Of a stretch of 64,000 nucleotides of DNA, positions 10,744 through 25,700 are shown in pieces. The notes below the pieces were generated by a model. The model was not told the DNA's origin and did not search any database. It saw nothing but the letters and a program-made list of their open reading frames with translations. Both the position numbers and the translations under genes were made by a program. Origin of the DNA: Phoronis australis (lineage: Eukaryota; Phoronida; Phoronidae); contig NMRA01000347.1 in the NCBI GenBank assembly GCA_002633005.1, positions 229,031-293,030 of the forward strand, in the 5' to 3' direction. Position 1 is the first letter of the stretch; every line of letters starts with the position of its first letter.

Positions 10744-13700
10744 CTCTTATTCTAGATGCGTCTTCAGTCTCCACGTAAACAAAAGCAGCGCCATCTATCA
10801 TTTAGAAGCACGCATGCCAGTTGATTTACGTACACATTTTTGTAATAAGTATTAATCATCAATGCCGTTTTCATAGAATGGTAATTAATAATGCTGTCTG
10901 CCTTTTCTCCAAAATACAAAGTTTTTATTTCGTGTTTCGCAAGCTTATTATATGTTCCAAGAGCCCCCTATTGGCAGCAGAGGCAACTGAGAACATGCAA
11001 AAGGACGAAGTGCAGTTCGTATAATGCTTCGTACGCAAAAACTACATTAGAGGCAAGATTTTTTATTTTAGATTATAAACAGGTTAGGAATGACCTAAAA
11101 AATTATTATAAAGTCAATTTCAGGAAAGGTGCGTTATGGCTGCTACAGAGTGTCAAATGTGGCCGAAAATGGCTTCAGTGAAAACCTGAAAAATAACCGT
11201 TTTTGCCTCACAAATTCAAAACGTATAAATTTAAAAATGGATTTTGAAAGTTGTGCCATTACATTATTCAGCCATTGCCCTTTCAATTCGTATTATTCAT
11301 TTGTTTTGACCGTATCATACATGCTAGTAAAATGCATTCAAACATGCCTACTTCGACGCCCAATTTTGTTGCAAAATGGAGGTACAGGTCATAAAAAGAA
11401 AAATAATGAATGAAAATTCTTAAAAAGTGAGGTTTTTCTACTTCTCAACAAATCAAACTTATGTGCTAAGTTTCAAAAAAATCGGTGATTTTGGGTATAG
11501 ACTCTACCTGTTGGTTTTTACATGGAGTCACTCTTAAAAGGTATTCGGCATACACACAAGCAAGCGAACTACATGTACTTGCTCAATCAGATAAACAGCA
11601 AAGATTTGTTTAGTGACGCATTCTGTCGCGGGTTTATGGAACCTGAAGTGCACGTCAAGGTAATCATTGGTGTCTCAAGTGTCAAAACCAACATGTTTAA
11701 CAACTAAGTGTCTATGGTGAACGAAGTATTCGAATTGCATTTACTCCATATTGGTCTGTGACGCAGTGCAAATGTGTCGTTTCGAGACCACGTTCTTACG
11801 TGATCCGGTAGACATCCTGTGTGCTGTAAATCTAAGTGAAAAGCTTGAAACAGCCAAAACGTGCAGCCAACTCCAAAGGCCGAAATCAATCAGAATTCTC
11901 TTTTAATAACATGTTTTTCAAGGACAGTCCGTTGTTTTGACGGAATAAAATGACTTGACAGTCTGGTACATGACACTGTAAGAAGACTCTGATCCAGGGC
12001 ATGCACTTCCAAAAAACTACAGTCACGTAAAAGATGTTGTTAACACCGGCTTTCAGGTTTTTCAACAAATCAACACCAAATTCAAGAAGAACCCGCACGA
12101 ACTTTGTAGACCTGGACATAACAAGGAGTGTTATAGGCCGCATTATAGTGTCAGGAAAGGTACAGTTGAACGTAGCAGGAAGTGCCTACATGTAGTTGTC
12201 GTACGTGGTATTAGAAAGATTCAGTTTCCCGTTGGCAATGCTTTTCTCGTCTGCTGAAAGTAAAAGACCTTGACGAGCAGGTGAATCTAGCTTGTTAAGT
12301 ATGGCTTTAGCCTGAACGTGGTCTCCGTCTCTCAGTGCATTGATGAAACGGTGGCCAAACCTCCAAGTGCAATTAATTTATCCTCTTCGGATTTGTCGAA
12401 CAGCGACTCTGCTTGTATTGGGTGCACGACGTTATTGAAACCACTAAAACGCGCCATTTCTATTAACTAAAGGACGGTCGGACCGTGGTTGTGGTGCCGT
12501 TGACTTAGTTCTGGAAGCTTCTTGCGAGGGCGAAACTGGCAAGTTGACCCCCAAAATGGCGAGGATGGATGTTGTTCCGCTCTCCTTGGACCTTGGGGCA
12601 AAATGCACGGCTTGTTATTTATTGCAAAAGGTATAACTGAAGAACTTAACTTATGCAAAATGTTTTGATTTTAATCGTCCTAATTGGCGAACTCGATTAC
12701 ATCAACTTTCCAGAAGCTTTCTGTAATGATTCGCTTACTACTCGGGTGGACATGAGTAGACAAGAACAGGTTGAGAAAAAAGATGAGAACAAGGAGTGAA
12801 AACCAAAAAAATGATAACAAAAATAATAACACATTAACATAATGATGCACGCGGTCGGCACCATGACAAAGATTTTAAATAAAGATTACAACATTGAAGT
12901 GATAAAAACGTATCGTAATCTGGTGTATATACATTGTATTGCAAATTTGTGTTCGGGATGAGAAGATGAGAAGATAAACCGGCTTAAAATTGTAGTTGGC
13001 CATAGGAAAAGTAGGTCTAATACTCTAAAGAAGAGAGCATTGAATACGTGAATGGTGCTCTGTGTGAACTGCACTACAATCTCGGGGACGCTCGGATCTT
13101 GGGTTCGCTATCATCTACCAGATCCTACTTAAACTCGATGAAATAATAATCTTACTTGAGATAGGCATCTACGCCGATGTTGTTAAAGGTTTGCACAGTA
13201 AAACCATCAAGTTGAAAGTTGAAAATTTATATCCAAATAAGATGAACAAATGACTTTTTGAGTATTTTGGAACATGTGGGATTTAAAAGCATGGATAGGG
13301 CTATGAAGATGTGCTGGTCTGATTCATTCAGATGTATAAGGCGTTGTAATAATTTCCCCATCCGACTTCTGAGGCTAATTGCTTCGTAATGTATGGACTC
13401 GCTGCATTTTCACACTCCAGAAGCACTTTAAAGATAAAGATATTTTTGTTACACTTAAAATGTTTCCTTCATCCGGGATTTACAGTTTCATCATTTTAAT
13501 ATAATATAGAGAGGTCACTAGGGTGAAACTTTCTGTTCAAGAGCATAACCTGAAAACACAACCAGCATGCTTGCACCCGACGAAGGCTTCGAAAATCTTA
13601 ACCAAATTCGGAAAAAATCTCTAAAACGAATGTCTCTAGCAGAAGTACATGTAATCCCCCCATAAACTGTTATACCGTAGAAAACTCAAAATATTTGAAT

Positions 13701-16700
13701 GGCTGTCTCGTAAAAGGCGGGTCTCATCTTTTGTCCTTTTTTGAAATNCCCAAAAGCATTCCATCACCGGATAATAAATGCAGGGAATCACGTGATCGAA
13801 AGACGAAATCTTTATGATGGTACAGACGCCGAAGCTGGGTTTTACGTGCAATCGCTTGTGAACGCCAGACGGTATTCAACGAAGTCGTTTGATTATGGTA
13901 CAGGGCACGATATTGTACTGTTTAAAATCTACGATAACTGTGCATTTTTTCGCGGCATAAAAATAAGAAAAATAATTTATTGCTACCAGTTTGTCATCAT
14001 TGTAGGCAAGAATGCTTTAGTGCAATTTGAATACAGATTTAGAAGTCAGCGGCTATATTTCGCTCGGTCACGCAATTGCAGAACAATAATTCCCTGTTTA
14101 ATGTGCGTTGTCTCATTGTATGTGAGGTCAGCAACAGTCTATAAGATTAATTTCTGCATCATGCTATCAAGGCTTCTACTGACGGTAGGAATGTGAATGC
14201 CATCTTTTGAGCTAATCGCAAAACTGACCAACTGATGGCTCATCAAAGCTCTTTGTGGGTTCTCATCGCCGGGATTTTGATGCGACCAGGACCGGGGCCT
14301 AATTTTGTATTCGAAATCCAATAATATTTGACATTTTCCGTTTACTTTGATATTATTATTCTGGGTTTTTGTTTACGTAGATGACTAACCCTAGTCTGCA
14401 CGTGGTATTAAAGCGCTAGTCTGAACGGGAAAATTCGAGTTGATCAAGACTCATACAGTTCGAACTTGGCAAATGTGTTTCTGCAGGAAACATTCACAAT
14501 TATCGCCATTTTAACGTGCGTACAAACCATACTCTCGGCGGGACTTGCTGCTAACATATACTTTTGACGACATAAAAATGCCGACGTCTAATAACAAAGG
14601 TGAACGTTTAATCATGATTTTTCTCACATGGTAAAAATGTATCGAAAAACCAATACCAGAAATGTCGACAAGTAAATCAGACAAAAGCGAAATACTGGAA
14701 GAGTAGTTTGAATATAATGTTTTATTTCTGTACCACGCTATTGTACAAACTAATCTTTGAATTACAATTCCAGTTTAACAGACACATATACAAGTACATG
14801 GGCCTCACAAAAACAAAAGCCTCTATTCTAGTACGCTACTGGGAAGAGAGTCTTAGTAAAAGCCTACCCATTGCACGCTCGCGAAAATGATGATAACTGT
14901 GAATCCTCATTAATCACAGTTTATTCAAAGACAGAGTAATGCATACTTTTCTCGAGTTTGTATTCCAGTAGAATGGAAAATGTCGAACATAATTTAGGAA
15001 CTTCCGGGATAAAAATGTCACCTTCTGATTTGGTGATCTCTTTACTCGCCTCCAAAAGAAGGTGGTCCCTATAGGCTTGTGGAGCCACCACCGGAGAAGC
15101 CGTTATATGTTCACGAAAGGAGAGTTCGGAGCATAGCGAAAACCCACGGAAAAGCCCGAAGGATGTCCAGATTTCGCCTCTCGAAGAAAAGCATAATCCC
15201 ACACAAAATGGTTGACTTGAATGGGTCATCATAGCAACAGAAATGGAACCTAAACGCTAACCAGTGTGAAGTTCAGCAGTATACAGTAATTTTAGAGTTA
15301 TACACCAAGTTCACTCGTTGGAACTTCCTGTTGACCTTCATAACCCAAAAACACGTGATGTATGCTTGCGCCGGATCAAGACTTCTAAAACCGTAATAGG
15401 AAAAACTCTTACCAAATCAAATATAACTACCCGAAATAAAACTTACCGCTCATAAGCTAAACTGTTTGTTTAATCTCCTGACTAACCATGGAAAATATAT
15501 GAATGGTTGCATGAGGGAAAATATTTGTTTGTTGACAAAGATGAGCAAGTGATAACCGCAAAAGTTAAGTTACCGAATTAACCGTATGCGAGCGGTGGGA
15601 GTCGGGGGAGGGAGACGTATTTGTTGTAATTTTGATTTTGATGATGGATGCTTTTTTCCGCACCATCTTCAGTTTCATGACTACTTCTCAGCACGAAAGG
15701 TTTGCGTGACATTGTTTTGTGTTGCCTAGTATTCGGGACTTCATATAGTATTTATAAATTGACTTTTTATTACGTGTAGAGTGTCTGCATTATCATCAAC
15801 TTTGTTGACAATAATTGTATATTTTTTAACATGTTTACAATACTAAATGGCAAATAAATGACACAAAATCTATGGGAAATGTACCACAGCTAACCGGGAA
15901 AGCAGGGTGTGGGAGGGCGGTACTTGGTGGCAATAACTTGCCAAGCACCACCCAGTGAAAATTAGGCAGCGACAAACTTGGAAAGCTTGGGGTAAAATTG
16001 TGAAATGAGACAGAGGTGGATGTATCTGAACGGGGGTGTTGGACGAGACGAAGTTTGAGTGACAGAGTTGAATTTATATGTTTACCATTCAAATCAACCA
16101 AAATAAAGCTTTTGTCTCGTCCACAAGCATCCTCAGCTTCTGATCGCCTCCCGGGCCTTTAAAATATTTAGCAAATCCGACACGTGTGACCGTAAACTGA
16201 GTTTTTAAATAAGCTCTTGGTTCAAAACCAATGCCCAAAACTCTATAAAATCTTGCAAAGACAGGTCTCTACCCTGCTACTCTAAGACACCTGAGGATGT
16301 GTGTTATGGTCCTGAATTTAGGAAAGTATATCTTAATCTTCCTTTTTGGGTAACATTAGTTTTGTAGTCAATATACAGGTTAAGAGAAAGCTTGGAGCTA
16401 TTGCTCCACGTTGGCAACTTGTAACAATTTTTAATCTTGGTAACAGTTTTACATTGGGATGACCAAGTGGATTCTCAGCATCAGAATCAAAGACACAAGC
16501 AGTGCTGTTCCTAACCATTCATTGACAACTGGTTACTCTGAGGCTATATGAATAGAAATATTGGTTCATTTGAGCTCCAACTGTTTTGATTTTTTGTGGT
16601 CTCTCCCCTCACAATGTATTTTGACGTGTACATGTACATGTAAAGTCTGTTTTCCTGACCTGTGTTACCTGATTGGAATATTGTAAACTTTTGTCTTTTG

Positions 16701-19314
16701 CCTTGAGAATGGTTTAGGGATAATAAACCGAAACTTCGAGCAAATGTCGTTACTTACATATGTGCTGATTTTAAAGTTCGGACAGAATACTGAAAAATTA
16801 AGCAAACAAGCGATGCTTCCTGCGCTCTCTAGAGCCTTTTTAATTGCGGGAGTAACGACACCTATCGGGTAGTCAACTCTCCTCGAACATAAGTCAAAAC
16901 ACTGGCAGGCGCCTGGCACTTGACTGAACTTTCGGCTATCACGAAACCGACTGCGCGGAAGAAAATAGAAGGAGAGTAGGGTCGGTTAAGCCTGACCTGC
17001 CAAACGGAGCATGTCGAAGATCGACGACTTTGCTCGGTGACTGAAAGGAAAGCATGAGACGCATTTACGAAACTCAGAAATGGTCTCTTGTCACTTACTG
17101 TTAATGTTTGGTATTAAGTACTGTCATGCCTCTTGCAGTTACATATGGCGTGATATACAGGTAGGTCTTTCAGTTGTAGATTTACGTCTTTGGTTAAACT
17201 GACACATCGCCAACTGTTTGGATAATCACTAACCGCGTAACTTTTCAGTTAGCTGGCGTAATCATGAAACTAAAAATACCAAACCTCCAAACAAGGCTAA
17301 CCGACGAAGGACATCCATAGATCTTCCAAAATGACTTATAGCAAGGATTACGACTGACGGCAAAACTGACCAATCATAACACAGCTTTCTTGACACACCT
17401 TCGTCTGCGTTTCCAAGTCGCAATTTTACCCGACAAACAATACGTTTTCGAGTAAAACTTTTTTAGTATATAGCTCAAGAAATTTCGTGATGAGAATGAT
17501 TATACGGTACTGATATGACGTGTGTAATTCTGAAAGCCGTCATGCAGTACGAGAAGAATATCCCGTCATTTTTTGGGCATGCGCTAAGCTGTAAAATGAT
17601 GACGTAAGGTTTAAACTATGTATCAAACTGTGCGAACGGCCACGTACATGAGCAGCTGAACTTGGCAATGTTGCTTGATTACTCGAAGGTTCTACACAAA
17701 TATATTTGTTCCATGATAAACACTAGTTCAGTTTGGTGGCTATAGTGTAGGCTTATCTGATTTTGACTCCGGAGATTCACTCGTCTGACCTCCTTTGTCT
17801 CGCCACCTTCTGGATCTCAGCACTATAACCTATCGATTGACCCTGGAGATTGTTTTTATATTTTTACAATTTTTCAGTTACTTCGACCAATAGACATCGT
17901 TTTGTTTCGTAGCAGAGGTACACCCTTAAGCTGGCGTTCAACTGAACTTTTCCCCTAAATTGAGAGATTCGATCGGCACAGGGAGGGGCACTGGATTACG
18001 GACCTCAAAGTCATGTTCGAGCTGTTGTTACAAAAAAATAAACAGTTGAATTACACTTCGCCGAGTTACAGAGAGCTCATTTTGAAGTTGTTTTAAAAAA
18101 CATGATATTTAGATTTATGAAGCTTTAAAAAGGAATTTGAGTTATTTTTGTAAATAGCCATTTTTGCCACTACAGCAGACTTGTCATTTAGTAACCATGC
18201 CACAGTTTAATGATCACACTACGTTTGAAAATAACTGCAAGCTACCTTCATGCAGTGAAACTACAAAAAATGTGAAGTTCGTCAGAAGGTAAGCCTGAAT
18301 GATGCAATTATGTGCATGAATTTGACCTGGACACAGTCCTAGACCTACCGGAGCTAACTGCCCATCTTGGACAATATGAGTGTGTACTTGGGCTATAAAC
18401 CTGACTTTTTGTAATCGAAATAATTCGTTCGATGATTAGAAAAACGTAGACAGTGCTATCGTTTCGACCTACTTACTCGGGAGTCACACGGGCAGTTGTG
18501 ACCTACTTTTCATTTTGCGACTTTTAGCAGACGACAGAATAAAAATATCGGTGAATCTTCACTGATTTTATTCGAAAGATCCTGAAATCTATGGCATCGC
18601 ACAGATAATTCTATTTACAAACCCAGCGCTACATGAACACATCGCATCAGTGGCCTTGTCATTTGTCAGCTGAAGGTGAACCCCGTGTGGAGCTTTTCGG
18701 ATTTTCGCTGACTCCGTAACATTTTTCCTCAAACACTTATTTTTTCATTGTCTCCTTTGCAAATTCCCACATTATGAACGTAGGATTCTCTGCTTAAAGT
18801 CATCTCCTAATGTCTTTGTCGAAGCGTATTGGGATAGTGCAAACGACACTCATCGAATACACCTGGAACGCCGTTTAGCGACAGTGTATATGCCTCTGAC
18901 ATCTTGTAAGGGGGCGGAGCTTGCGATACATCAAATTCTCACATATTGGAGGTTCAGTGGATTAAATGAAGCACAGCCACTTTTTTCTTAATATGGCCTT
19001 TGCTGGATGCCAGTGAGATCATGCGAAATGTATGGTGCTATACATGTAGGTTAATGATCGAGGACGCTCAAAGCCGTGTGTTTAAAGGGGGGTGAGGGTT
19101 GTACTGCTGCATGGGACAAAAACCCGTGCAAATGCCGTATGTCCGGCGAACTATTGTTAGACATGCGTTGTACATCTATATGAACAAATGCTCAGCATTA
19201 ATTGTGGGCAAAATAGCAGAAACACAATGGCGACGTGATATTTCAGACAGTGGCTAATATACATGTACATGTATTTCGTTGTCAGAAATCTTTTTCATAG
19301 GAGACCGGGCATAC
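10744..19314. other. Long stretch with no supported gene
   Basis: About 8.6 kb with only short open frames on both strands, none with recognisable motifs or consistent splice-bounded neighbours. A single N at 13747 lies inside one of the longer frames (13741-14196). I see no RNA gene or clear repeat family shared with the rest of the window. Unrecognised exons cannot be excluded. Confidence 0.45.
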
Positions 19315-19453
19315 GTTCAGTAGACGCTAGGACCTACGCTAGGACCTAGCTGAAACCTAGTCAACGTCACGTGTTCTCATTTAAGATACACGGCAATTTC
19401 TCAAGTAATCTCGCAAAGTCTTGCTTTTTAGCGAGGTCCTAGCGTTACTGAAC
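19315..19453. mobile_element. MITE family GTTCAGTAACG, copy B, upstream of the plus-strand gene
   Basis: It starts GTTCAGTAGACGCTAGGACC and ends AGGTCCTAGCGTTACTGAAC. It is the best match to copy A (6585-6720), including the CACGTGTTCTCATTTAAGAT core. It ends 152 bp before the start codon at 19606, so it sits in the presumed promoter or 5' UTR of that gene. Confidence 0.85.
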
Positions 19454-19591
19454 GGGAGGCGGAATTCAGTTTCGAGCAAAACAATAAAACGTCATATCCA
19501 GGCCTTCTCACGAAACGCATGAACAATGAAACTGAATTCACTCGAAATCCTATTTGAAAGCATTACATCACAAGAGTTATTGCGTCACGCA

Positions 19592-19597
19592 CACGTG
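19592..19597 (+). promoter_or_regulatory. E-box-like CACGTG just upstream of the start codon
   Basis: CACGTG occurs 8 bp before the ATG at 19606, preceded by TGCGTCACGC, which contains a CRE-like half site. These are short words that can arise by chance, so a role is speculative. No TATA box is obvious. Confidence 0.2.
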
Positions 19598-19605
19598 GTC
19601 TCGCA

Positions 19606-19757
19606 ATGGCAACTTTGCAGAAGTCCCCGCTGCGAACCCTGACCAGCAAAAAGCCCACACGTGAACTTAAATCGGGCGAGAGTTTCCAAGGTATTCCCAA
19701 CCGCTATGTACACCTATTCGATGAAGACCCTTTTGGAAAGAGAGCCTTCTATCGCGG
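19606..19757 (+). CDS. Unrecognised plus-strand gene, exon 1 with start codon
   Basis: The exon starts with ATG in a reasonable context (CGCAATGGC) and encodes 50 residues that begin MATLQKSPLRTLTSKKP, a basic N terminus, and end FDEDPFGKRAFYRG. The donor is GTAAGT at 19758. It ends with two bases of a codon, which fits an exon starting with one base. Confidence 0.7.
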
Positions 19758-22700
19758 GTAAGTGAAGTTGAATTTTGTAATGGAGGACGACTTAGTTAAT
19801 CGCAGATACGACTGCTTGCCTGCCGATCCCACTTGTTTCACGAGGACAAAGTTGTAGGGTATGCTTACATGTACGCAGAAGGTCTGCCTGTGCTGAGACA
19901 ACTTGCATGTGAGATTCTCCTCTCTCTTTATCCTGTATATTATTGAAGATGCTGTCCAGTATGCCAAGTGGACTGTGCCTGTCTGCGGACTTCCTTTCTA
20001 TAGGGAAGGGATCTGAGAGGCAATTTTTTGCAAGAACGGTATTGTTGTGAACATTTTTTTGTCTTTATTTCTAACGAAAACAGAATACTTATATACTTAT
20101 TTGTACGGATCCCATCCCATTCTCGATGTGAGAGTTTGAAGTACTTCTTTGAAAGTTTAGATATGAATCAAACGAGAATTATCTAAGCAAAAAACGAACA
20201 ACGCAAAAATATGAAGGAATAAATTATGTCAATAAAAATGATGTATTTCGTTGTAACAAGCCAGCAGTCCACATTGCAACCCAATTTCTAAACAAAATTA
20301 GTTAAGACTGGTATTAATGAACTTGAGTCGACATCTTGCAGTATTATTTAACTAATTATCAAATTTTCTCAAGATCTTTTAAAATTATGGGTCTTCAGAA
20401 GAGACCTGAACACTATTTCGTTCCCCTTATCAAATCCATGATAAAACTGCACTCGTAAACGCGAATAAGAATTATATTCGAGACGAAATAGTATTTCTGC
20501 TTTTGTCTTTCACTATTGTAGACGAGGCGTATTCGCTTCACTCTATAAATCCCATTAATTTTCCCATTACTACCAATCACAAATTTAAAAGTATTTTTCA
20601 TTAAATGTTTATAAGATGCAGCAAATTTACACTCACATGTGTTAATTTGGTTGGCCTGTCAACTTTTGCATTTATACAGTATAGTGATTTGGTTGGTCAG
20701 CTAACATTTAAGCCGATGGCATCTCCGTAATCACCAGCCGCAATGACGCTTTTTACATAAACATGTAATACAACTGCAAGCAGAACAGTATTTGGTTAGG
20801 GTGTGGGATGATGGCGTAAGATAAGCAGAACACTATTTACGCACGCTCATTTGCAAGGGAAGTAAACTACATGTATAATGCATAGAATACATGTAAGTAA
20901 GTAAAGCACACTGGGGAGGTATTGAATGTACATACATGTAGATGCATATATACATGTACATACATGTACACACATACGCAAAGATATTGCAGACTTTCCC
21001 ATAATAAATGGGAATTTCACATTTTTCAAATTTTGATGGGAAAACATTTATCCCATACGCGTAGAAAAAGTTGAATACAATACGGCCACGTGGTATTGTT
21101 TTTACGCATTGCACTTCCTGGACTACTTCTGAACAGTGCCCTCTATAGCCACACAAAGAAAGTAGAAAAGGTATGTCAATGTCGACTCGACTTTGCTAAA
21201 CGGCTCGGTCATCAACATTTCCCAAAATAGTTTAAAGTAATAAAGTCACAGTAGTATAAATAACACTCAAGATGCAATTAGGGCACACACAGACATCCGA
21301 CACAGAGCTGTATAACACTGCCTATGTTTTTGCTAAAATATTATCATGACTGTCTGCAACTCAGGCGCCGGTTTCTCGGTTAAATATCATTGTCAGTTAT
21401 TTAATATTTTTTCAAAAATGTTATAAGTTCAATAAACACTTGTCTTCATTTTTGTTTCGTCTTTATCACTCTTTGTCCAGTAATATATCGTTGCCTTTAC
21501 TATTTCCGTTTAATAGAATAAACTTGTTGCATAACTAAGGTAATAGCAATTCTTAAATTTGTGTTAATTCTATTAAAAATAATATATTTAAACACATTTA
21601 TATGTGATGAAGGTGGTAATGGAAATTCTTGTATTTGTCGGCTTTGAACCTCGCACGCCCTTGTTGTAACCATAATTAATTGCGACTGACTTCATCCCAG
21701 ATATTTGCTGCCACGTTGTCATTAAATCCGGTTGGAAATCGTTAACGGATAATTAAGTCGGAATTTCTAGATAAACCCATTGATTGAAGACTTAATCGCT
21801 CGTGACCGTGTCAGTTGTGCTGTAATCCCCAAACGCAGATGTGTACGAGCCATGTTGATAAATAAATTATCAACACCATCCTGCGGACACGATTGTGCCA
21901 TTGCTGAACCCGTTTTTGCATCTCCACCAGAAAACTACACACATACACGTATGCTAGACGACGTTTCGTTTCAAATGGCTAACTATAGTACTTCATTGTA
22001 CGCTTCAGTGAGAAATGTACAGCTTCTTCGCTCATTCAAGAGAATGAGGGACGGAAATTAAGAAGTGCTCGTTGTTGTCTTCGGTAAAAAAGATTCGAGT
22101 TTGATCGATATCAACGCAGGAGATATTCTCTGAAAGACAGAGTGTATAAGGTTTTTCAACAGTCATCAGGTTTATGAGGTTTTTCATTTTCTCTCAAGAT
22201 TTTATGACGTACTTATAGATAGGACGACTATACGTGTAGTCTCATTCCACGCGATAAGGCGGTGTGAAGCGAACGTAAATGGTTGTCATGGAACGTTGAC
22301 TAGTGAAAACATCAACATACAATGTATGAGATATTTGGATGTTAAAGAAGGATTTGTGCAACAGTCGATGTCGTATACTACATGTATAACCTTCGCCAGC
22401 ACAATTAGGTACACACTACTATCAGTGCTCTGTCTGTTTACACGTGACTAACGCACGGCCAGTTTGACTACAGTGCTCGGCCTTGTCCATCTAGGAAGTT
22501 TTAGTGGAGTTCAGTTTCTTTCGTTTCGGAAAATACCCTGAACTGCTTTGGGGTCGCAAAATGCTCAAAAATAATGAAAAGAGAGAAAAACGAACAGTTC
22601 ACGTGCGTGAAACGGAATCGCAAATGGCTATGCGGAACGAGAGAGAGCTGGACGACGAGGAGGGTTACGCGGAGAGACGTCCACAATCGCTGAGACACTT

Positions 22701-25700
22701 CTCCATAGCAGATAATGACCCTGAAACACTTCGGAAACATCACGAACTGATTGAGAAACTTTTAGCAGAGTTTGACTTGGAAGAGTCAAAAGTCAAATAC
22801 AGAAGTGTACCGGTAGAGTTGCGCAGCACGGACAAAGCCTACAGCTATGATTGGTAAGAAATGCTAAGCAATATTTTGTCATTCTCAATTTGCGATAAAT
22901 GATCCTGTTTTCGTCAGACAGGGATGATTGAATAGGTATACGCTGTTCTGTGCAAAGGGGAGTCCGGTAGACTGTGTTGATGACCAAATATACGAGGAAG
23001 GCCGGGGAGACGCCGGAAAGTTTTTCATGCGGGCACATTTTATAAAACGTTGAACGTTAAGATTATCGAGAAACGGCTAATGAAAGATATCGCTTCACAA
23101 ATTTCGTTCGTGGAATATGTTAAGAGCGTATGATCACGTCATTTTTTCAACTGCGATGGTAAACTCGTGTTTCACCCTGCATTAATAAGCGTGGTGTAGT
23201 TCTTATCAAATAAAAGTTCACGTTCAGAGTAATATGTTCCCAAAATGTTGAGCCGCTTTGTATGAAAGAACTTGCTACATTTTGCTAATTGGACTTTCTA
23301 GATAAACTTGATCAGTAGTTGTGAAATTGAGTGGCGTAAGAACCTGTCGGTTTAAACACTTTCATTTTTGCGTGTCAGTACTTCCCAATCGCTTTTGTAA
23401 AGTGATGCGACCTCGAGCGAATAAACTAATTATTTGTCTCAGTACAAAGGGAGCATAGATACTACGACATGCATTTTCAGCACAGACTCTGAGACACATC
23501 ATTTAAAGTAACTTTACACCTTTTTACAAGGGAACTACATATAACACCCAGAACGGTAATATGGGGTAAGCGGGCCCCTCTTCAAAATGGCTACTGGTAA
23601 TCAGTTTCACTTAATAACGGACGCAATGCTATTGCTGTTATTCAGTAAAAACACATTTTCTGCTGCCATTTTTAAAGCGACCGTTTACTCCTCTTTTCAC
23701 TTCATAGTCGTAATATCGTACTGGAAAACCAAAAGTTGGTTTCCAAGGCTCGCACATAAGAAGCCGTGTGAAGGTCACGTGCTGTGAATGAGAGAAGGGA
23801 AAAACATAACAGAAAGCATAATCACTCAATGAATATCGATTTTTATTTCTTTGGAAGGTGCGTATTCAATTCACCCATAACAAAGTTTCATACAATTTTC
23901 ATTGCAGGCCATTGACGAAAATTTCCGCCGGGAAAAGGGGAGGGGGCAGTAAACCTGGGTGATACTCCGCGGAGTAAAAGCGGCAAAATGCTAACTAATT
24001 ACTAACATTCATCGGATTTCTAAAATATTCCCTCACAAGTCCCGTAGTAGACGAGCTCACATAATTCACTGTTTCTGGTTCTCAACATGCGGGACTCCTG
24101 TAAGATAAAATGTTAGCGTGGTCGGCCTTCCCTTGTTCTTGTGTGACTGACTACATCGTTGTTGCGCCATGATTCTCGTGTGGGACACAGTCCCCAGGTA
24201 TGGAGTGTGGTAGTCGGGTATAGGGCGTGTTCCACGCCTCTGTGGAGTTTAGGAATCTAAAAGTGCGGGCTGTAAAATTTGAGCCCCGGGTTTTGTGTTT
24301 TCTAGTCCGGAACCCGGGTTTAGGGTCATAGCTGGAATTATAGGCGCGCGGACCGGCATGGAGTCGTTTCCATTCCTGTGTGGGATTCATGCCACGAGCA
24401 ACTGCTCACGTGAAAACAGTAGAGAATGTTACACGACTTTTACACGACCTTTACGAGTCATAAATGTTTTACGCGCACAAGACTCTCGAGAATTGTAAAC
24501 AAGGTTCCGACGCGTGTCATAATTTTTTAAAGGGTCTTCTTTTTTCACGTGCAACAGACATTCGTTTCGACAATCAAAATTTATGAACAATACAGAGAAT
24601 GTTTGGATGTTTGGATAAATAATAAGAAGCAAAATTCATTTTGTATAAAAATTGTCTAAATCTAAGCCTACCCAAAACGGGAAAGCGACCAGACATAAGT
24701 TCATTACCATTTTGTCCTCCTGTGTATTGTTTATGCAAAATGTCATCCAGTCTTTATGTGATGTCGATTTCCGGCTTCGATAAAATGATAACTATTAGTC
24801 TAAGAAGTTACGCACGAACTGTGCGGAGATGATCCACGACAAGTTCAATATTTTTGATACCGCCACTCATGTTAAGAGGCAGATATACGTGTTCAGGGTG
24901 TTCAAACTCCCCCCTCGGGTCAGGGTAAAAAATAAAGATTAAAAAAATGTCGCCAGGAAAACGAAATCAGCTACTAAAAACCAAAAAAAGAATTACTCTC
25001 CCGACCTTTCCTCGGCTCCGCGTTACGCGCCTCGAATTTCCGCGAATCCTAACCCGCCCCGTAATTACTGAAAATCTAAATCTGCCATTGCTTCTCTGAG
25101 GCAGAGATGTAACCAGGTCAAGTGGGCTAACCTAAACAGGGAATGCCTTCACCTGGTGTTGGCACAATAAACTGAACCGAATCCGCAGGACTCAGCTGTG
25201 CTGTAATACATTTCTCAGCTCAAAGGGAGATTTATAGTAACCTGCAAACAGACAGCTTAACCTCTGTTATGTCATATTTATCTGGTAAAAAGTAAACACG
25301 GCATTAATCATTTTGATGTCATTAAACCGGTCTCCTAAATATTCACCGTGATGTAATTGTATTCGCGTTTTCAACAAGAAAACGCTTCAGACTATATGGG
25401 GTTGTTCAACATTAAAATTGAGAATTCGAAAGTTGCACATGAGCATCGCATGAGTCGAGTTTTCGACTCATTCGACAACAATTCAAAATTGGATCAGCGA
25501 GGTGCTAACTCCTTTAAACCTCAAAGCACTTCGGTTAAAAGTTTAACATTGAAATGCAACTTTAATTGAGAAAATCTTTAAACGTGAGTGGCAAACATTC
25601 GTCATATCGCTGTATGAGATCACAGTTTTCAGGACGGGTTTAACTAAAACAGAAGGGTTCCGCCCAAAAAATTCGTTTGAAGAAATAACGGACTGTAAGT

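Noticed and set aside
13741-14196. Plus-strand frame of 151 codons containing an N
   Set aside because: No family pattern; the composition looks like chance coding and no exon neighbours were found.
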